This document shows, piece by piece, positions 10,532 through 19,296 of a stretch of 64,000 nucleotides of DNA (position 1 is its first letter; every line of letters begins with the position of its first letter). A program made the position numbers and the translations under genes. Below the pieces are notes generated by a model. It saw nothing but the letters and a program-made list of their open reading frames with translations. It had not been told where the DNA came from and made no database searches. The DNA is from Bryobacterales bacterium (GTDB lineage: Bacteria > Acidobacteriota > Terriglobia > Bryobacterales > Bryobacteraceae): positions 98,916-162,915 of the forward strand of contig PMUP01000041.1 of NCBI GenBank assembly GCA_003166865.1, given 5' to 3'.

Positions 10532-11410
10532 ATGCAAGCTTATGTGATCAAGAACGCTTTGTTGGGCATGGCGCTGTTCGCGGCGACGGCAGCGATGGCG
10601 GTGGCGCAGGACCAGGATTCTCTTCAGCCGCCAGCCGCGCCGCTGGCGCCCCTCGCCCCGGTCGCGCCACAGGTGCGCGAACTCAGCGTCGCGCCCTTCA
10701 TTGGAGGCACGTACCTGGGCGTTAGCCTGGCCGAGATCGATGCCAATCGCGCCAAGGAGCTGAAGCTCAAGGAAGCCTACGGCGTCGAAATCACGCGCGT
10801 CGAGGAAGGCAGCCCGGCGGAGAAAGCGGGCGTGAAGCCGGGCGACGTGGTGCTGGAATACAACGGGCAGCGCGTGGAAGGCATGGAGCAGTTTGGAAGG
10901 ATGGTGCGAGAGACGCCGCCGGGACGCGAGGCGAAGCTGACCATCAGCCGCGACGGCGCCCCCGAGACACTTACTGCGATGCTGGGTTCGCGCAAGGTCC
11001 GCGGATTACCAGAGAATTTTCACTTTGAAATGCCGGAGATTCGCATCCCGGACATTCCCCAGATCTACACCACGCTGCGGACTGCCAGGCTGGGCGTCGA
11101 GGCGGAATCGCTCGGGTCACAGTTGGGAGAGTATTTCGGCGTCAAGGAAGGCGTGCTGGTTCGTTCGGTGCGCGAGAACACAGCCGCGCAAAAGGCCGGC
11201 ATCAAAGCCGGTGATGTGATCACCAAGGTGGATGGCATGGCGGTGACATCGCCGAGCGAATTGTCGGGCGCGGTGCGGACCGCCAGCGCCAAAAAAACTT
11301 ATACCGTGGACTTGATGCGAGAGCGTAAGCCCCTGATCGTAAGTGTCACAGTGGAGGATGGCTCGGACCGATCCCCGCGGGGCCGCGCAGTCCGCAACGT
11401 CGCGAACTAG
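10532..11410 (+). CDS. Secreted/periplasmic protein with two PDZ domains
   Basis: 292 residues from ATG 10532, chosen because AGGGGG lies seven bases upstream; an in-frame ATG at 10517 is the alternative. A signal peptide (NALLGMALFAATAAMAVAQ) precedes a proline/alanine-rich linker. The first PDZ domain (about 60-150) carries YLGVSLAEI and VEEGSPAEKAGVKPGDVVLEY. The second (about 185-275) carries REN-TAAQKAGIKAGDVITKVDG. No trypsin-like protease domain is present, so this is not a DegP enzyme. PDZ domains bind exposed protein C-termini. As the last gene of the ECF operon it could act as an adaptor sensing misfolded envelope proteins; that is inference. Confidence 0.88.
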   Translation: MQAYVIKNALLGMALFAATAAMAVAQDQDSLQPPAAPLAPLAPVAPQVRELSVAPFIGGTYLGVSLAEIDANRAKELKLKEAYGVEITRVEEGSPAEKAGVKPGDVVLEYNGQRVEGMEQFGRMVRETPPGREAKLTISRDGAPETLTAMLGSRKVRGLPENFHFEMPEIRIPDIPQIYTTLRTARLGVEAESLGSQLGEYFGVKEGVLVRSVRENTAAQKAGIKAGDVITKVDGMAVTSPSELSGAVRTASAKKTYTVDLMRERKPLIVSVTVEDGSDRSPRGRAVRNVAN

Positions 11411-11417
11411 CCGGAGG

Positions 11418-12209
11418 TCAGCCTGCGTGCAACGCGGCCGGCCAGCGCTTCTCCAAGCTAGCGCGCAGGCGCTGGATGGCCTGAGATTTTAGTTGCGAGA
11501 CGCGAGACTCGTGCAGATTCACGACCTTGGCGATTTCCCGTAGCGTGAGCTCCTCGTGATAATACAGGCTGATCACGATACGTTCGGTGCGCGGCATTTT
11601 TTCGATCGCGGCCGCGAGCAGACGTTGCTCTTCCGATCGCTCCAGCAAACGCGAAGGCCAGCTTTCCTGGTCATCCGAAATGTATTTGAGAAGATTGCGG
11701 CTGTCATCGTCCGGCGCGGAGGCTTCCAGGCTGCCTAGATTCACGCCGCGAATATCCACCAGCCACTCATGGTATTCCTCCAGCGACAACTCCAGCTGGC
11801 GGGCGATTTCGTCCTCGGTGGGCGCGCGGTGCAGGCGTTGCTCCACCGCCGAGATGGCCGCCTCCACCTGCTTGGAACGGCGGCGCTGTTGGCGCGGCGC
11901 CCAGTCCAGACTTCGCAGGCTGTCGAGTATGGCGCCCCGAATCTTGTATTCGGCGTACGTTTTCAGTTTGACGTTGTGCCCCGGGTCGAAGCGGTCAATG
12001 GCGGCAATCAGCCCGATGGTTCCCGCGGAAACCAGGTCGTCCAAGTTGACGCTTTCGGGAAGACGTTCATGGATCCGCCGCGCAATGAGCCGGACTTGCG
12101 GCAGATGTTCGAGAATCAGGCGTTCCCGTTCCTCACTGGCGTGCTCCGGCGCCTCGTACCGTTTGCGTGTCTCGACGCGCGTTTTGGCCGTGCCTCTGGC
12201 TGCATCCAC
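11418..12209 (-). CDS. RNA polymerase sigma factor of the FliA/WhiG (sigma-28) family
   Basis: 263 residues covering sigma regions 2, 3 and 4: LVSAGTIGLIAAIDRFDP and FKTYAEYKIRGAILDSLR-type region 2 (here KLKTYAEYKIRGAILDSLRS), a region 3 EDEIARQLELSLEEYHEWL, and region 4 IVISLYYHEELTLREIAKVV with LHESRVSQLKSQAIQRL. The signature DWAPR after region 2 is characteristic of FliA/WhiG factors. ATG 12209 has AGG five to seven bases before it. No flagellar or chemotaxis gene and no FlgM-like anti-sigma is seen in the window, so a flagellar role cannot be assumed. It converges with the PDZ gene, the two stops being eight bases apart. Confidence 0.92.
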   Translation of the reverse strand: MDAARGTAKTRVETRKRYEAPEHASEERERLILEHLPQVRLIARRIHERLPESVNLDDLVSAGTIGLIAAIDRFDPGHNVKLKTYAEYKIRGAILDSLRSLDWAPRQQRRRSKQVEAAISAVEQRLHRAPTEDEIARQLELSLEEYHEWLVDIRGVNLGSLEASAPDDDSRNLLKYISDDQESWPSRLLERSEEQRLLAAAIEKMPRTERIVISLYYHEELTLREIAKVVNLHESRVSQLKSQAIQRLRASLEKRWPAALHAG

Positions 12210-12344
12210 ACCTGGAGAAAAGGCAGATCGGGGGCCAACTGGGCGGCGTGCAAGATCAAGAGCTTGGGAGAACGAGCACTGCCATGAAATTGCCGGGGGG
12301 CGCGTTACGGCAGATTTTTGTCTCGCGCATGATGCGCCGCGTCC

Positions 12345-12485
12345 TCACCTCTTCTTTGCTTTTTCGATCTCCTCCCGGGCGTGGGGATCAATGTTTAAAT
12401 CCTGGCCCGAGCGACAGGATCGATAGAACACTATCGCTGCACAGAAAATGGCGCAGCCGAGAAGGACCGTCAGTATAGTTTTCAC
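12345..12485 (-). CDS. Small single-pass membrane protein, 46 residues
   Basis: A short frame starting at GTG 12485-12483, 18 bases after the nuoB stop on the same strand, and ending in TGA at 12347-12345. The N-terminal half is one hydrophobic helix (KTILTVLLGCAIFCAAIVFY); the C-terminal half is charged and ends DLNIDPHAREEIEKAKKR. One membrane segment plus a polar tail, and a position directly behind nuoB, suggest a real gene co-transcribed with it, but no family is recognised and the Shine-Dalgarno is weak. It could be an accessory or assembly subunit, or an unrelated small protein. Bases 12210-12344, before the sigma gene, hold nothing recognisable. Confidence 0.5.
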   Translation of the reverse strand: MKTILTVLLGCAIFCAAIVFYRSCRSGQDLNIDPHAREEIEKAKKR

Positions 12486-12503
12486 ACCGAGAAATCGCGA
12501 GGA

Positions 12504-13055
12504 TCAGGCGAGGTTCAGGACCCGCATGGTGGTCCCTTTTTCGGATTCGATCTTCTTCTGCAGCAACATGATCGCGTAGATCAATTGCTCCGGGCGCGGC
12601 GGGCATCCAGGCACGTAAACATCCACCGGAATCACCTGGTTCACGGGAATCAGCGCGTAATTGCTGAAGACGCCCGTCGAGGTGGCGCACGCGCCCATCG
12701 AGATCACCCATTTCGGCTCGGGCATCTGCTCATACAGCCGGCGGATGACCGGCGCCATTTTATTGGAAACCCGGCCCGCGATAATCATCAAGTCCGATTG
12801 GCGGGGCGATCCGCGCATCACTTCCGCGCCGAAGCGGGAAATATCGAATCGCGAACCAATCATTGACATCATCTCGATGGCGCAGCACGCCAGCCCAAAC
12901 GACATCGGCCAGATGGAATTCTTGCGCCCCCAATTGATGGCTTTGCCAATGGTGGTGGTGATGATGCCCTCGGGAACCTCCACAGCGTCCTCGTTGTCGA
13001 TGCGTGCGAACAGCTCGCTCGGAAGACTAGGTTGAAACTTAGGCTCACGATCCAC
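12504..13055 (-). CDS. nuoB: NADH-quinone oxidoreductase subunit B
   Basis: 183 residues. NuoB (PSST) holds iron-sulfur cluster N2, the last electron donor to quinone in complex I. All four ligand cysteines are visible: the tandem pair in [12 protein letters not shown] (about C57 and C58), GACATSTG, and [11 protein letters not shown]. The open frame continues upstream to 13271 without an ATG near conserved sequence; the GTG at 13055 gives a normal length and avoids running through the divergent glucanotransferase, whose ATG is only 14 bases away. No other nuo subunit is in the window, so nuoB is separated from the rest of the complex I genes. Confidence 0.93.
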   Translation of the reverse strand: MDREPKFQPSLPSELFARIDNEDAVEVPEGIITTTIGKAINWGRKNSIWPMSFGLACCAIEMMSMIGSRFDISRFGAEVMRGSPRQSDLMIIAGRVSNKMAPVIRRLYEQMPEPKWVISMGACATSTGVFSNYALIPVNQVIPVDVYVPGCPPRPEQLIYAIMLLQKKIESEKGTTMRVLNLA

Positions 13056-13069
13056 GATCCTATTATCAC

Positions 13070-15307
13070 ATGGCCGCGGAATCGGACGAGATTTCCCGCA
13101 ACATCGCGCCCGATCCGCTCGAGATCGAAAACGCTGCCCGGGCTTGGGGCGTGGAGACCGAGTACTGGGACATTTGGGGCCACCAGCACCACGCGTCCAC
13201 CGAACTTGAGACCGCCATTCTCCGGTCGCTGGGCGTGGACACAAGTTCCAGCGCGTCGCTCCGCGAGGCAATCGACGGCCGCGAACAACGCTCGTCGCTC
13301 GCGCCTCTCGCCCCGGCGATCTTTCTCACTGCGGGACATCCCCCGCACGAGGTCTCTGTTTCGCTGCCGGCCGAGCTCACCGATTCACCCGCAGTGCTGC
13401 ACCTGCGCCTGGAAGATGGGGGCACGCTTGATCTGGAGGTCAAGCCCGGCACGCAGCACATCCGTCTCCCGGATGATCTTCCCCTGGGCTATCACGAGCT
13501 GTCGCTGCAGATCGCTGGTGAGTCCTGGCCGCCCTCGCGCCTGATCGTTTGCCCGGATCGTGCGTTTGAGCCAGCTTGGCTCCACGACCGAGGTGTTGCC
13601 GGGCTGGCCATCAGTCTCTACGGCGTGCGCAGCCAGCGCAATTGGGGCTGCGGCGACACCACCGATCTTCGCGCCCTGATCGATTGGGCGGTGGAGCGCA
13701 CCGGAACCAGCTTCATCGCCCTGAACCCGCTGCACGCCATTACAAACCGGGAGCCCTACAACACCAGCCCCTATCTGCCCAACTCCATTTTCTACCGCAA
13801 TCCGATTTATCTCGACGTCGAAGCCATTCCGGACTTCCGCTCCTCGGCCCGGGCGCTGGCTCTCATTCAATCGCGGGCGGTCCAAAAGGAAATCGCCACG
13901 CTGCGCGACGCCGAGCTGGTGGAATACGCGCGCGTGTACGCTCTCAAGCTCCGCTTCTTGAAACTGCTGTTTCAAGCCTTCCTCGATAACGACTGGCGGG
14001 ACTCGACCGCGCGAGGAGCCCAGTTGAAGAAATATATCGAGCGCGAGGGCCAGTTGCTGCACCGCTTCGCCGTTCACTCGGCGCTCGACCAGGCGATCCA
14101 CAAAGAGTGCCCCGACGTTTGGAATTGGCGGTCGTGGCCAGAACAATATCAGGATCCGGAATCGGCCGCAACGCGCGAGTTCGCCCGCAAGCATTGGCGC
14201 ACTGTTCTGTTTCACAAGTACATGCAGTGGCAGCTCGACCTGCAGCTCGCAGAAGCGCAGCAGCACGCGCTCGATCGCGGGCTCGGCATCGGACTCTACC
14301 ACGACCTGGCCTTGGCGACCGACCGTTTTGGTTCGGATCTATGGGCGCATCGCCCGTTCTTTATCTCGGGCTGCAGGGTCGGCGCGCCTCCCGACGGTTT
14401 TTCGCCCAAAGGCCAGGATTGGGGGTTTCCTCCGCCCGCTTCCGAGCGGCATGATGAAGATGGCTATCGGCTTTTTGCAGAATCTATCAGAAAGAATTGC
14501 CGCCACGGCGGAGCGCTCCGCATCGATCACGTGATGCGCTTCTTTCGGCTCTACTGGATTCCGGACGGTATGGAAGCCACCGAAGGAACCTATGTGCGCG
14601 ACCGTTTCCAAGCCCTGCTTTCAGTTCTCGCACTCGAGAGCGTGCGCAATCAGGTTCTCATCATCGGCGAGGATTTGGGCACGGTGCCCGACCAGGCGCG
14701 CGAGATTTTGCATCGCTTCGGGATCTTAAGCTATCGCTTGCTCTATTTCGAACAAGACAACGGCCGGTTCCGCGCGCCGCAAGAGTATCCTCGCAACGCT
14801 TTGGTGTCGGCCACCACGCACGATCTGGCAACGCTGGCGGGTTTTTGGCTGGGACGCGACATCGACGCGCGCCGCGACGCCGGGCTGCTGCCGGACGAAA
14901 GTGCTTATCAGAGCATGCGCGCCGGCCGGGCGCGCGAAAAACAGTGGCTGCTGGATCTGCTGTGGGAATTGAAGCTGCTGCCGGATTGGTTTCCGCGGGA
15001 TGCATCGCAAGTTCCCGAGCTGGTTGGCGAGCTGCACAATGCCATCGTCGGGTTTCTCGCATCCACGCCGTCCAAGCTGATGGTGTTGAATCAAGAAGAC
15101 CTGCTGAAGCAGGTGGAGCAGCAAAACCTGCCGGGCAGCACGGAGGAATACCCGAATTGGCGCAGGAAAATGAAATGCACCGTCGAGGAGCTGTGGACCT
15201 CTAACGAAATTCGAGACTTCGCGCTGATGTTCCGTTCGTGGCTGGATCGCACGGGCCGGCTGAATGCGCCCGATTCATCTCAATCTGACCCGGCTCAGGC
15301 GAAATAG
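13070..15307 (+). CDS. malQ: 4-alpha-glucanotransferase (amylomaltase, GH77), long form
   Basis: 745 residues, the long E. coli MalQ-like form with an extra N-terminal region (about 1-170) before the catalytic barrel. The GH77 active-site motifs are present: [17 protein letters not shown] with the nucleophile Asp, [11 protein letters not shown] with the acid/base Glu, and [13 protein letters not shown] with the transition-state Asp. It disproportionates maltodextrins by moving glucan segments between alpha-1,4 chains in the cytoplasm. The ATG at 13070 faces nuoB divergently across 14 bases. Its last 13 bases overlap the dnaJ 3' end (convergent). A second, shorter GH77 gene lies at 24278-25777. 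Confidence 0.93.
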   Translation: MAAESDEISRNIAPDPLEIENAARAWGVETEYWDIWGHQHHASTELETAILRSLGVDTSSSASLREAIDGREQRSSLAPLAPAIFLTAGHPPHEVSVSLPAELTDSPAVLHLRLEDGGTLDLEVKPGTQHIRLPDDLPLGYHELSLQIAGESWPPSRLIVCPDRAFEPAWLHDRGVAGLAISLYGVRSQRNWGCGDTTDLRALIDWAVERTGTSFIALNPLHAITNREPYNTSPYLPNSIFYRNPIYLDVEAIPDFRSSARALALIQSRAVQKEIATLRDAELVEYARVYALKLRFLKLLFQAFLDNDWRDSTARGAQLKKYIEREGQLLHRFAVHSALDQAIHKECPDVWNWRSWPEQYQDPESAATREFARKHWRTVLFHKYMQWQLDLQLAEAQQHALDRGLGIGLYHDLALATDRFGSDLWAHRPFFISGCRVGAPPDGFSPKGQDWGFPPPASERHDEDGYRLFAESIRKNCRHGGALRIDHVMRFFRLYWIPDGMEATEGTYVRDRFQALLSVLALESVRNQVLIIGEDLGTVPDQAREILHRFGILSYRLLYFEQDNGRFRAPQEYPRNALVSATTHDLATLAGFWLGRDIDARRDAGLLPDESAYQSMRAGRAREKQWLLDLLWELKLLPDWFPRDASQVPELVGELHNAIVGFLASTPSKLMVLNQEDLLKQVEQQNLPGSTEEYPNWRRKMKCTVEELWTSNEIRDFALMFRSWLDRTGRLNAPDSSQSDPAQAK

Positions 15308-16428
15308 TCTTTCACTTTGTCGAGCAGGCCCTTCTCGTGAGGCTCGTTTTCTTCGGGAAGCGTTTCGCGGAGCTGCTCGAAGAGCTTGCGCTGATCGCGC
15401 GTGAGCTTGCTCGGGACTTTGACGTCCACCTGAACGTACAGATCGCCCCGGCCGCTGCCCTGCAAGCGCGGCACGCCCAGGTTCTTCAACCGGATGCGCG
15501 ATCCGGTCTGGATGCCTTCGGGGACTTTGACCGTCTCCAACCCGTCAAACGTCAGAAGGTTGATCTGGGTTCCCAACGCGGCTTGCGCGAAGTTGACGGG
15601 AACAGTGCAGAATAGGTCGTCGCCCTGGCGCTCGAAGATGGGATGCTCTTTCACCTTGACCACCACATACAAGTCGCCGGCCGGCCCGCCATTGAACCCG
15701 GACTGGCCTTCATGCGCGAGTTTCAGATGCGTGCCGGTGTCCACGCCGGCAGGAATGGTGACCTTCAGTTTCCGTTCGGTGCGCACCTGCCGCTCGCCGC
15801 GGCATTGCGTGCAAGGCCTCCGAATAATCTGGCCGCGTCCGTTGCACTGCGAGCAAGTTCGCCGGATCTGCAAAAAGCTTTGCTGATAGACTACCTCGCC
15901 GCGTCCGTGGCACATGGGACAGCTCACTAAACCGTCGGTCTTCTCCGCCCCGCTTCCCTGGCAGCGCGAACAGACGTCCATGCGGGGCACCTGGATCTCG
16001 ACACTCAGCCCCCGAATCGTGTCTTCGAGCGGCATTTCCAGGTCATAGCGGAGATCTTCGCCGCGCGTCGCGCGATTGCGGGTTCCGCCCCGCCGCGCCC
16101 CGCCTCCAAACAGATCGCTGAAACCGAACAGATCGCCCAAAATGTCGCCGAAATCGTTGAAGGTGGACGGATCAAAACCTTGATTGGCGCCAAAGCCCTG
16201 CAGACCTTGGTGGCCGTAACGGTCGTAAGCGGCGCGCTTTTGGGGATCGCTCAGTACGCTGTAGGCCTCGGCGGCCTCTTTGAACTTCTCCTCGGCCTGC
16301 TCATCGTTGGGATTGCGATCCGGATGATACTGCAGCGCCAGTTTACGATACGCGCTCTTCAGCCCCGGGTCATCGCAGTCGCGGCTCACGCCCAGGATTT
16401 CGTAATAGTCGCGCTTAACGGCGTTCAT
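15295..16428 (-). CDS. dnaJ: Chaperone protein DnaJ
   Basis: 377 residues, type I J-protein. The J-domain (about 5-70) includes the HPD tripeptide in LQYHPDRNP, which stimulates DnaK ATPase. A Gly/Phe-rich stretch ([18 protein letters not shown]) follows. The zinc region has four repeats: [24 protein letters not shown] and a slightly degenerate CTQCRGER. The C-terminal substrate-binding domains complete a standard full-length DnaJ. The start overlaps the grpE stop by four bases, and hrcA lies upstream, forming an hrcA-grpE-dnaJ heat-shock operon. dnaK is not in this window. Confidence 0.97.
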   Translation of the reverse strand: MNAVKRDYYEILGVSRDCDDPGLKSAYRKLALQYHPDRNPNDEQAEEKFKEAAEAYSVLSDPQKRAAYDRYGHQGLQGFGANQGFDPSTFNDFGDILGDLFGFSDLFGGGARRGGTRNRATRGEDLRYDLEMPLEDTIRGLSVEIQVPRMDVCSRCQGSGAEKTDGLVSCPMCHGRGEVVYQQSFLQIRRTCSQCNGRGQIIRRPCTQCRGERQVRTERKLKVTIPAGVDTGTHLKLAHEGQSGFNGGPAGDLYVVVKVKEHPIFERQGDDLFCTVPVNFAQAALGTQINLLTFDGLETVKVPEGIQTGSRIRLKNLGVPRLQGSGRGDLYVQVDVKVPSKLTRDQRKLFEQLRETLPEENEPHEKGLLDKVKDYFA

Positions 16429-16976
16429 TTCTTGGTTACCGCCACTTTGACCATGGCCGGGCGCAACAGGCGTCCGTGAAAATTGTAGCCGGGCTGGTAT
16501 TCATCGAGAATGGTTTGTTCCTCGACATCGCCGGTCTCCACCATGTCGACGGCGTGATGGACGTGAGGATCAAATTTCGTCCCTTTCGTTGTAATCGGCT
16601 CTAATCCCAACTTCTTTAACGAGTCCGCGAGGCGCTGGTAAATCAGCTCCATGCCGCGCGCGTACACTTTATCGCTGGTATGAGTCTTCAGAGCCCGCTC
16701 GAAATCGTCCAGAATCGGCAAAATAGCCCGGACGCTTTCGGCATTCGCGAATTCCAGGACGTCCGCCTTTTCGCGCTCGGCACGCCTACGGAAGTTATCG
16801 AATTCGGCCTGGCGGCGCAGCAGGCGGTCCAGCAACTCGTGGTTCTCGTCGAGCAGGCGGTCGCGGTCGGCGGTGACCGATTCCAAAGCCGCCGACGGGG
16901 TCGCGGGGGAGTTGTCCGGCGGATCTGCTGTAGAAGCGCTGTCACTCGTTTCGACAGTGGGTTCCTTCATATCCAT
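16425..16976 (-). CDS. grpE: Nucleotide exchange factor GrpE
   Basis: 183 residues from ATG 16976; the open frame extends to a TTG at 17015 and a second ATG lies at 16970. An acidic, Ser/Thr/Pro-rich N-terminus leads into a long coiled coil (about 45-100, with [16 protein letters not shown], the conserved GrpE signature region). A C-terminal beta-domain ends with [28 protein letters not shown], the family hallmark. GrpE releases ADP from DnaK. It is coupled to dnaJ by a four-base overlap and starts 56 bases after the hrcA stop. Confidence 0.95.
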   Translation of the reverse strand: MDMKEPTVETSDSASTADPPDNSPATPSAALESVTADRDRLLDENHELLDRLLRRQAEFDNFRRRAEREKADVLEFANAESVRAILPILDDFERALKTHTSDKVYARGMELIYQRLADSLKKLGLEPITTKGTKFDPHVHHAVDMVETGDVEEQTILDEYQPGYNFHGRLLRPAMVKVAVTKK

Positions 16977-17032
16977 ACTTCTATAACCATACTTCCAGTT
17001 TATAAGGTCGCTCAAAACGCGGCTGAGGAGCT

Positions 17033-18052
17033 CTAGACTAGCAGGCTTCCGAAGGCCTGCCCAACATGATACACAGCCGACATCGCTTTTCCGTAATTCA
17101 TGCGCATGGGCCCCAGCACCGCGATTTTGGCGGATAAGCCGCCCGCGAGCGAAATCGAGATTCCGATGAGCGAAAGCTCACGCATGCTGGGATGCACCTC
17201 GGCGAGGCCCACCTGCACGGCCAGCTCGCCGGCGGGTTGTTCCAGGAAGCGATCGAGCAACTGTAAAATGCGCTTCTTCTCTTCCAGCGTGTGAAACAGC
17301 TCCCGCAGCTTTTCGCGCGTCAAGTGCAGATCCAGACCCACCAGATTGCTCGCGCCTTCCAAGTGAATCTCCGGCACAACTTCGATATCCAGCAGACCCT
17401 TGGCGTACAGCTCGTTCAGACGCTTCAAAATCGCATCGTAGGCCGCGCTCTGCTGCTCCAACCGCCGCTCCAACTCCGCGTGGATTTCAGAAAGCATCCA
17501 GCCAGTGAAGTTGCGATTGATGTAGTTGCGGATGGACACGAGCTCGCCTTCGGTGACGCTTTCATCCACCGTCACCACCCGATTGCGCACCCTGCGATCC
17601 CGCGTCACCACGATCATCAGCACGCGTTGATCCGCCAGTGCGATCAATTCGATCTGGTGCAGTGTTTGGCTGGACGCCGGGATAGCCGCCGTGATCCCCA
17701 CGCTGCTGGTCATCTCGGTCAGCATGTGCGAGGACCGCTCCACGCGGGCCTCCATGGTGCTAAGCTGGCTCAACTCCGCCCGCAAGCGTTGTAACTCGGT
17801 AACCAGCACGCGCCCGCGCGTGAGCGACTGTACGTAACTGCGAAAAGCCTTTTCGGTTGGAACCCGTCCGGCCGAAGTGTGCGGCTGCGACAGGTAGCCG
17901 GTCTCGTAAAGGTCGGCCATCACGTTGCGGATCGTCGCGGGGCTCAGATGATCCTTGCCGTGCTTCGCAATCGTACGCGAGGCTACAGGTTCGCCAGTCT
18001 GGATGTACGACTCGACGATGGAGTGCAGCACGTCCTGTTCGCGATGAGTCAT
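17033..18052 (-). CDS. hrcA: Heat-inducible transcription repressor HrcA
   Basis: 339 residues. The N-terminal winged helix (about 1-80) shows REQDVLHSIVESYIQTGEPV and SPATIRNVMADLYETGYL followed by QPHTSAGRVPTEKAFRSYV, which are diagnostic of HrcA. The C-terminal part is the GAF-like and dimerisation region (VGPMRMNYGKAM-type ending, here LGPMRMNYGKAMSAVYHVG). ATG 18052 matches the family start; the frame is open to 18145. HrcA represses chaperone operons by binding CIRCE operators when stabilised by GroEL. It is the first gene of hrcA-grpE-dnaJ and has a strong promoter upstream, but no canonical CIRCE was found there. Confidence 0.95.
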   Translation of the reverse strand: MTHREQDVLHSIVESYIQTGEPVASRTIAKHGKDHLSPATIRNVMADLYETGYLSQPHTSAGRVPTEKAFRSYVQSLTRGRVLVTELQRLRAELSQLSTMEARVERSSHMLTEMTSSVGITAAIPASSQTLHQIELIALADQRVLMIVVTRDRRVRNRVVTVDESVTEGELVSIRNYINRNFTGWMLSEIHAELERRLEQQSAAYDAILKRLNELYAKGLLDIEVVPEIHLEGASNLVGLDLHLTREKLRELFHTLEEKKRILQLLDRFLEQPAGELAVQVGLAEVHPSMRELSLIGISISLAGGLSAKIAVLGPMRMNYGKAMSAVYHVGQAFGSLLV

Positions 18053-18112
18053 GTTTTGAAAAAACGAACCCAAAGGAGCAGCCGAGGCTCGAGAGCAACT
18101 CCTACTGATTTG

Positions 18113-18141
18113 ATTGTAAAGGGCTTTATCGTTTTGGTCAA
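18113..18141 (-). promoter_or_regulatory. Housekeeping promoter of the hrcA-grpE-dnaJ operon
   Basis: On the minus strand, TTGACC (18141-18136) is separated by exactly 17 bases from TACAAT (18118-18113), a near-consensus sigma-70 promoter about 60 bases ahead of the hrcA start. The -35 box overlaps the last codons of the upstream winged-helix gene. Just downstream, AGGAG and CTCCT (about 18101 and 18073) form a weak inverted repeat around the predicted start of transcription. This is where an HrcA operator would sit, but it does not match the CIRCE consensus. Confidence 0.65.
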
Positions 18142-19280
18142 GCACTTGCCGCAGCCTTCCTCAGCGCCGCGATGCGGGGCGCGCGGCTTTTCGGGCTATC
18201 CAGGCTGAATGATCGGGCATCGCCCAGCTGGTTCCGCACAAATTTCTCTGTGCGCGTGACTGCCTGCTCGAGCGCTTTGTCCTTCTTGACGAAGGGCACC
18301 CAAGCGATTGATTCCGTGGGCTGGTCGTATTCCCAGACGCCAACCAGGCGGCCCCGATCCACGATGGCGAGGCTTTCGAAGTCCTCGAACTGGGTTCGGT
18401 GCTCAAACATCGAATCGATGCTACCCAGAAGCGAGTAATGAGGCTCCTTGGGCGGTTTAAAAGCGTCGAAACCGGAGCGCTCTCCGGGTAGAAAAAATAA
18501 CTGATCGCCCGGAGTGATTTCGCCAGGCGCGACTTTAATGCCCTCCAGCTTTAAGGGCTCGAGGGCAGCCTTCGCGGCTTTGACACCCAGCCCCGAGAAG
18601 CGCTGAAATTCCGCCGCCGACGCGGGGCCGAACCAGCTGAAGTACTTTCGGGCAAGTTCGGTGTGTACCTCCTCCGACGACCGCTTGAATCCACGCAGCG
18701 GGTTTGGACGCCAGAGCGCGTATTGATAGCGCTGCTGGTCGAAGCGGCCGTTCACCGGAACGCGGCGAATATCGCCGGATTCCTGCAACTTGCCGAGAGC
18801 AACCGGGAGCGTCGTGGTGAGTCCCTTCTTTTTGCCCTCGGGGCCGAGATTGCGGACGGCTTTGCCTGTGGCTTCGCGCAGTCCGTCGGGATCGAGCGGG
18901 CCTTTTTCGAGGGCAGACACCACGGCATCGCACAGTTTATCGATTTCCTTTTCGGTTACTCCGAGCTTCGCGGCCGTCTTGATCTCGCCATCGAAGCCTT
19001 GTCCGGCTGCGAGCCCCAGCGCGAAATCGGACGCCGGGAGTACGTAGGTGCAGCCACGCGCGCTCGGCAATTCGTAGATCTGGAGCTTCTGGGCGGCCGC
19101 GTCGGCTTGCTCGCGACTGATCCCGGCGCGCGCAAACAATGCTAGATAGGGCGACACTCCTCCGACCGAGCGGGCCCAGCCCGCGCGCTGCAATACTTCA
19201 GCGGCCGATTTGCCTTCCAGCGAACCGTCCAGTCCTTGACTATGCGCGTACCAAGCTCGAAGTTTTGACGGATCAACCAT
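18138..19280 (-). CDS. Winged-helix DNA-binding domain protein (HTH_42/AlkZ-like family)
   Basis: 380 residues. The overall layout resembles the HTH_42 (PF06224) family of tandem winged-helix proteins that includes the DNA glycosylases AlkZ and YcaQ: an N-terminal LRAWYAHSQGL segment, a central region with YVLPASDFAL and ARKYFSWFGPASAAEF, and a C-terminal RGRLVGVWEYD. The Q-x-Q-type catalytic motif expected after the first helices is not evident; the equivalent stretch reads GWARSVGGVSPYLALF. Glycosylase activity is therefore doubtful, and a DNA-binding role of unknown purpose is safer. It lies directly upstream of the hrcA promoter on the same strand. Confidence 0.75.
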   Translation of the reverse strand: MVDPSKLRAWYAHSQGLDGSLEGKSAAEVLQRAGWARSVGGVSPYLALFARAGISREQADAAAQKLQIYELPSARGCTYVLPASDFALGLAAGQGFDGEIKTAAKLGVTEKEIDKLCDAVVSALEKGPLDPDGLREATGKAVRNLGPEGKKKGLTTTLPVALGKLQESGDIRRVPVNGRFDQQRYQYALWRPNPLRGFKRSSEEVHTELARKYFSWFGPASAAEFQRFSGLGVKAAKAALEPLKLEGIKVAPGEITPGDQLFFLPGERSGFDAFKPPKEPHYSLLGSIDSMFEHRTQFEDFESLAIVDRGRLVGVWEYDQPTESIAWVPFVKKDKALEQAVTRTEKFVRNQLGDARSFSLDSPKSRAPRIAALRKAAASA

Positions 19281-19296
19281 CGCGATTCTCTTCCTC

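Noticed and set aside
13056..13271. N-terminal extension of nuoB
   Set aside because: Arg/Pro-rich sequence with no similarity to NuoB, fully overlapping the start of the divergent glucanotransferase.
18053..18145. CIRCE operator ahead of hrcA
   Set aside because: No TTAGCACTC/GAGTGCTAA pair on either strand; only a weak AGGAG/CTCCT repeat.
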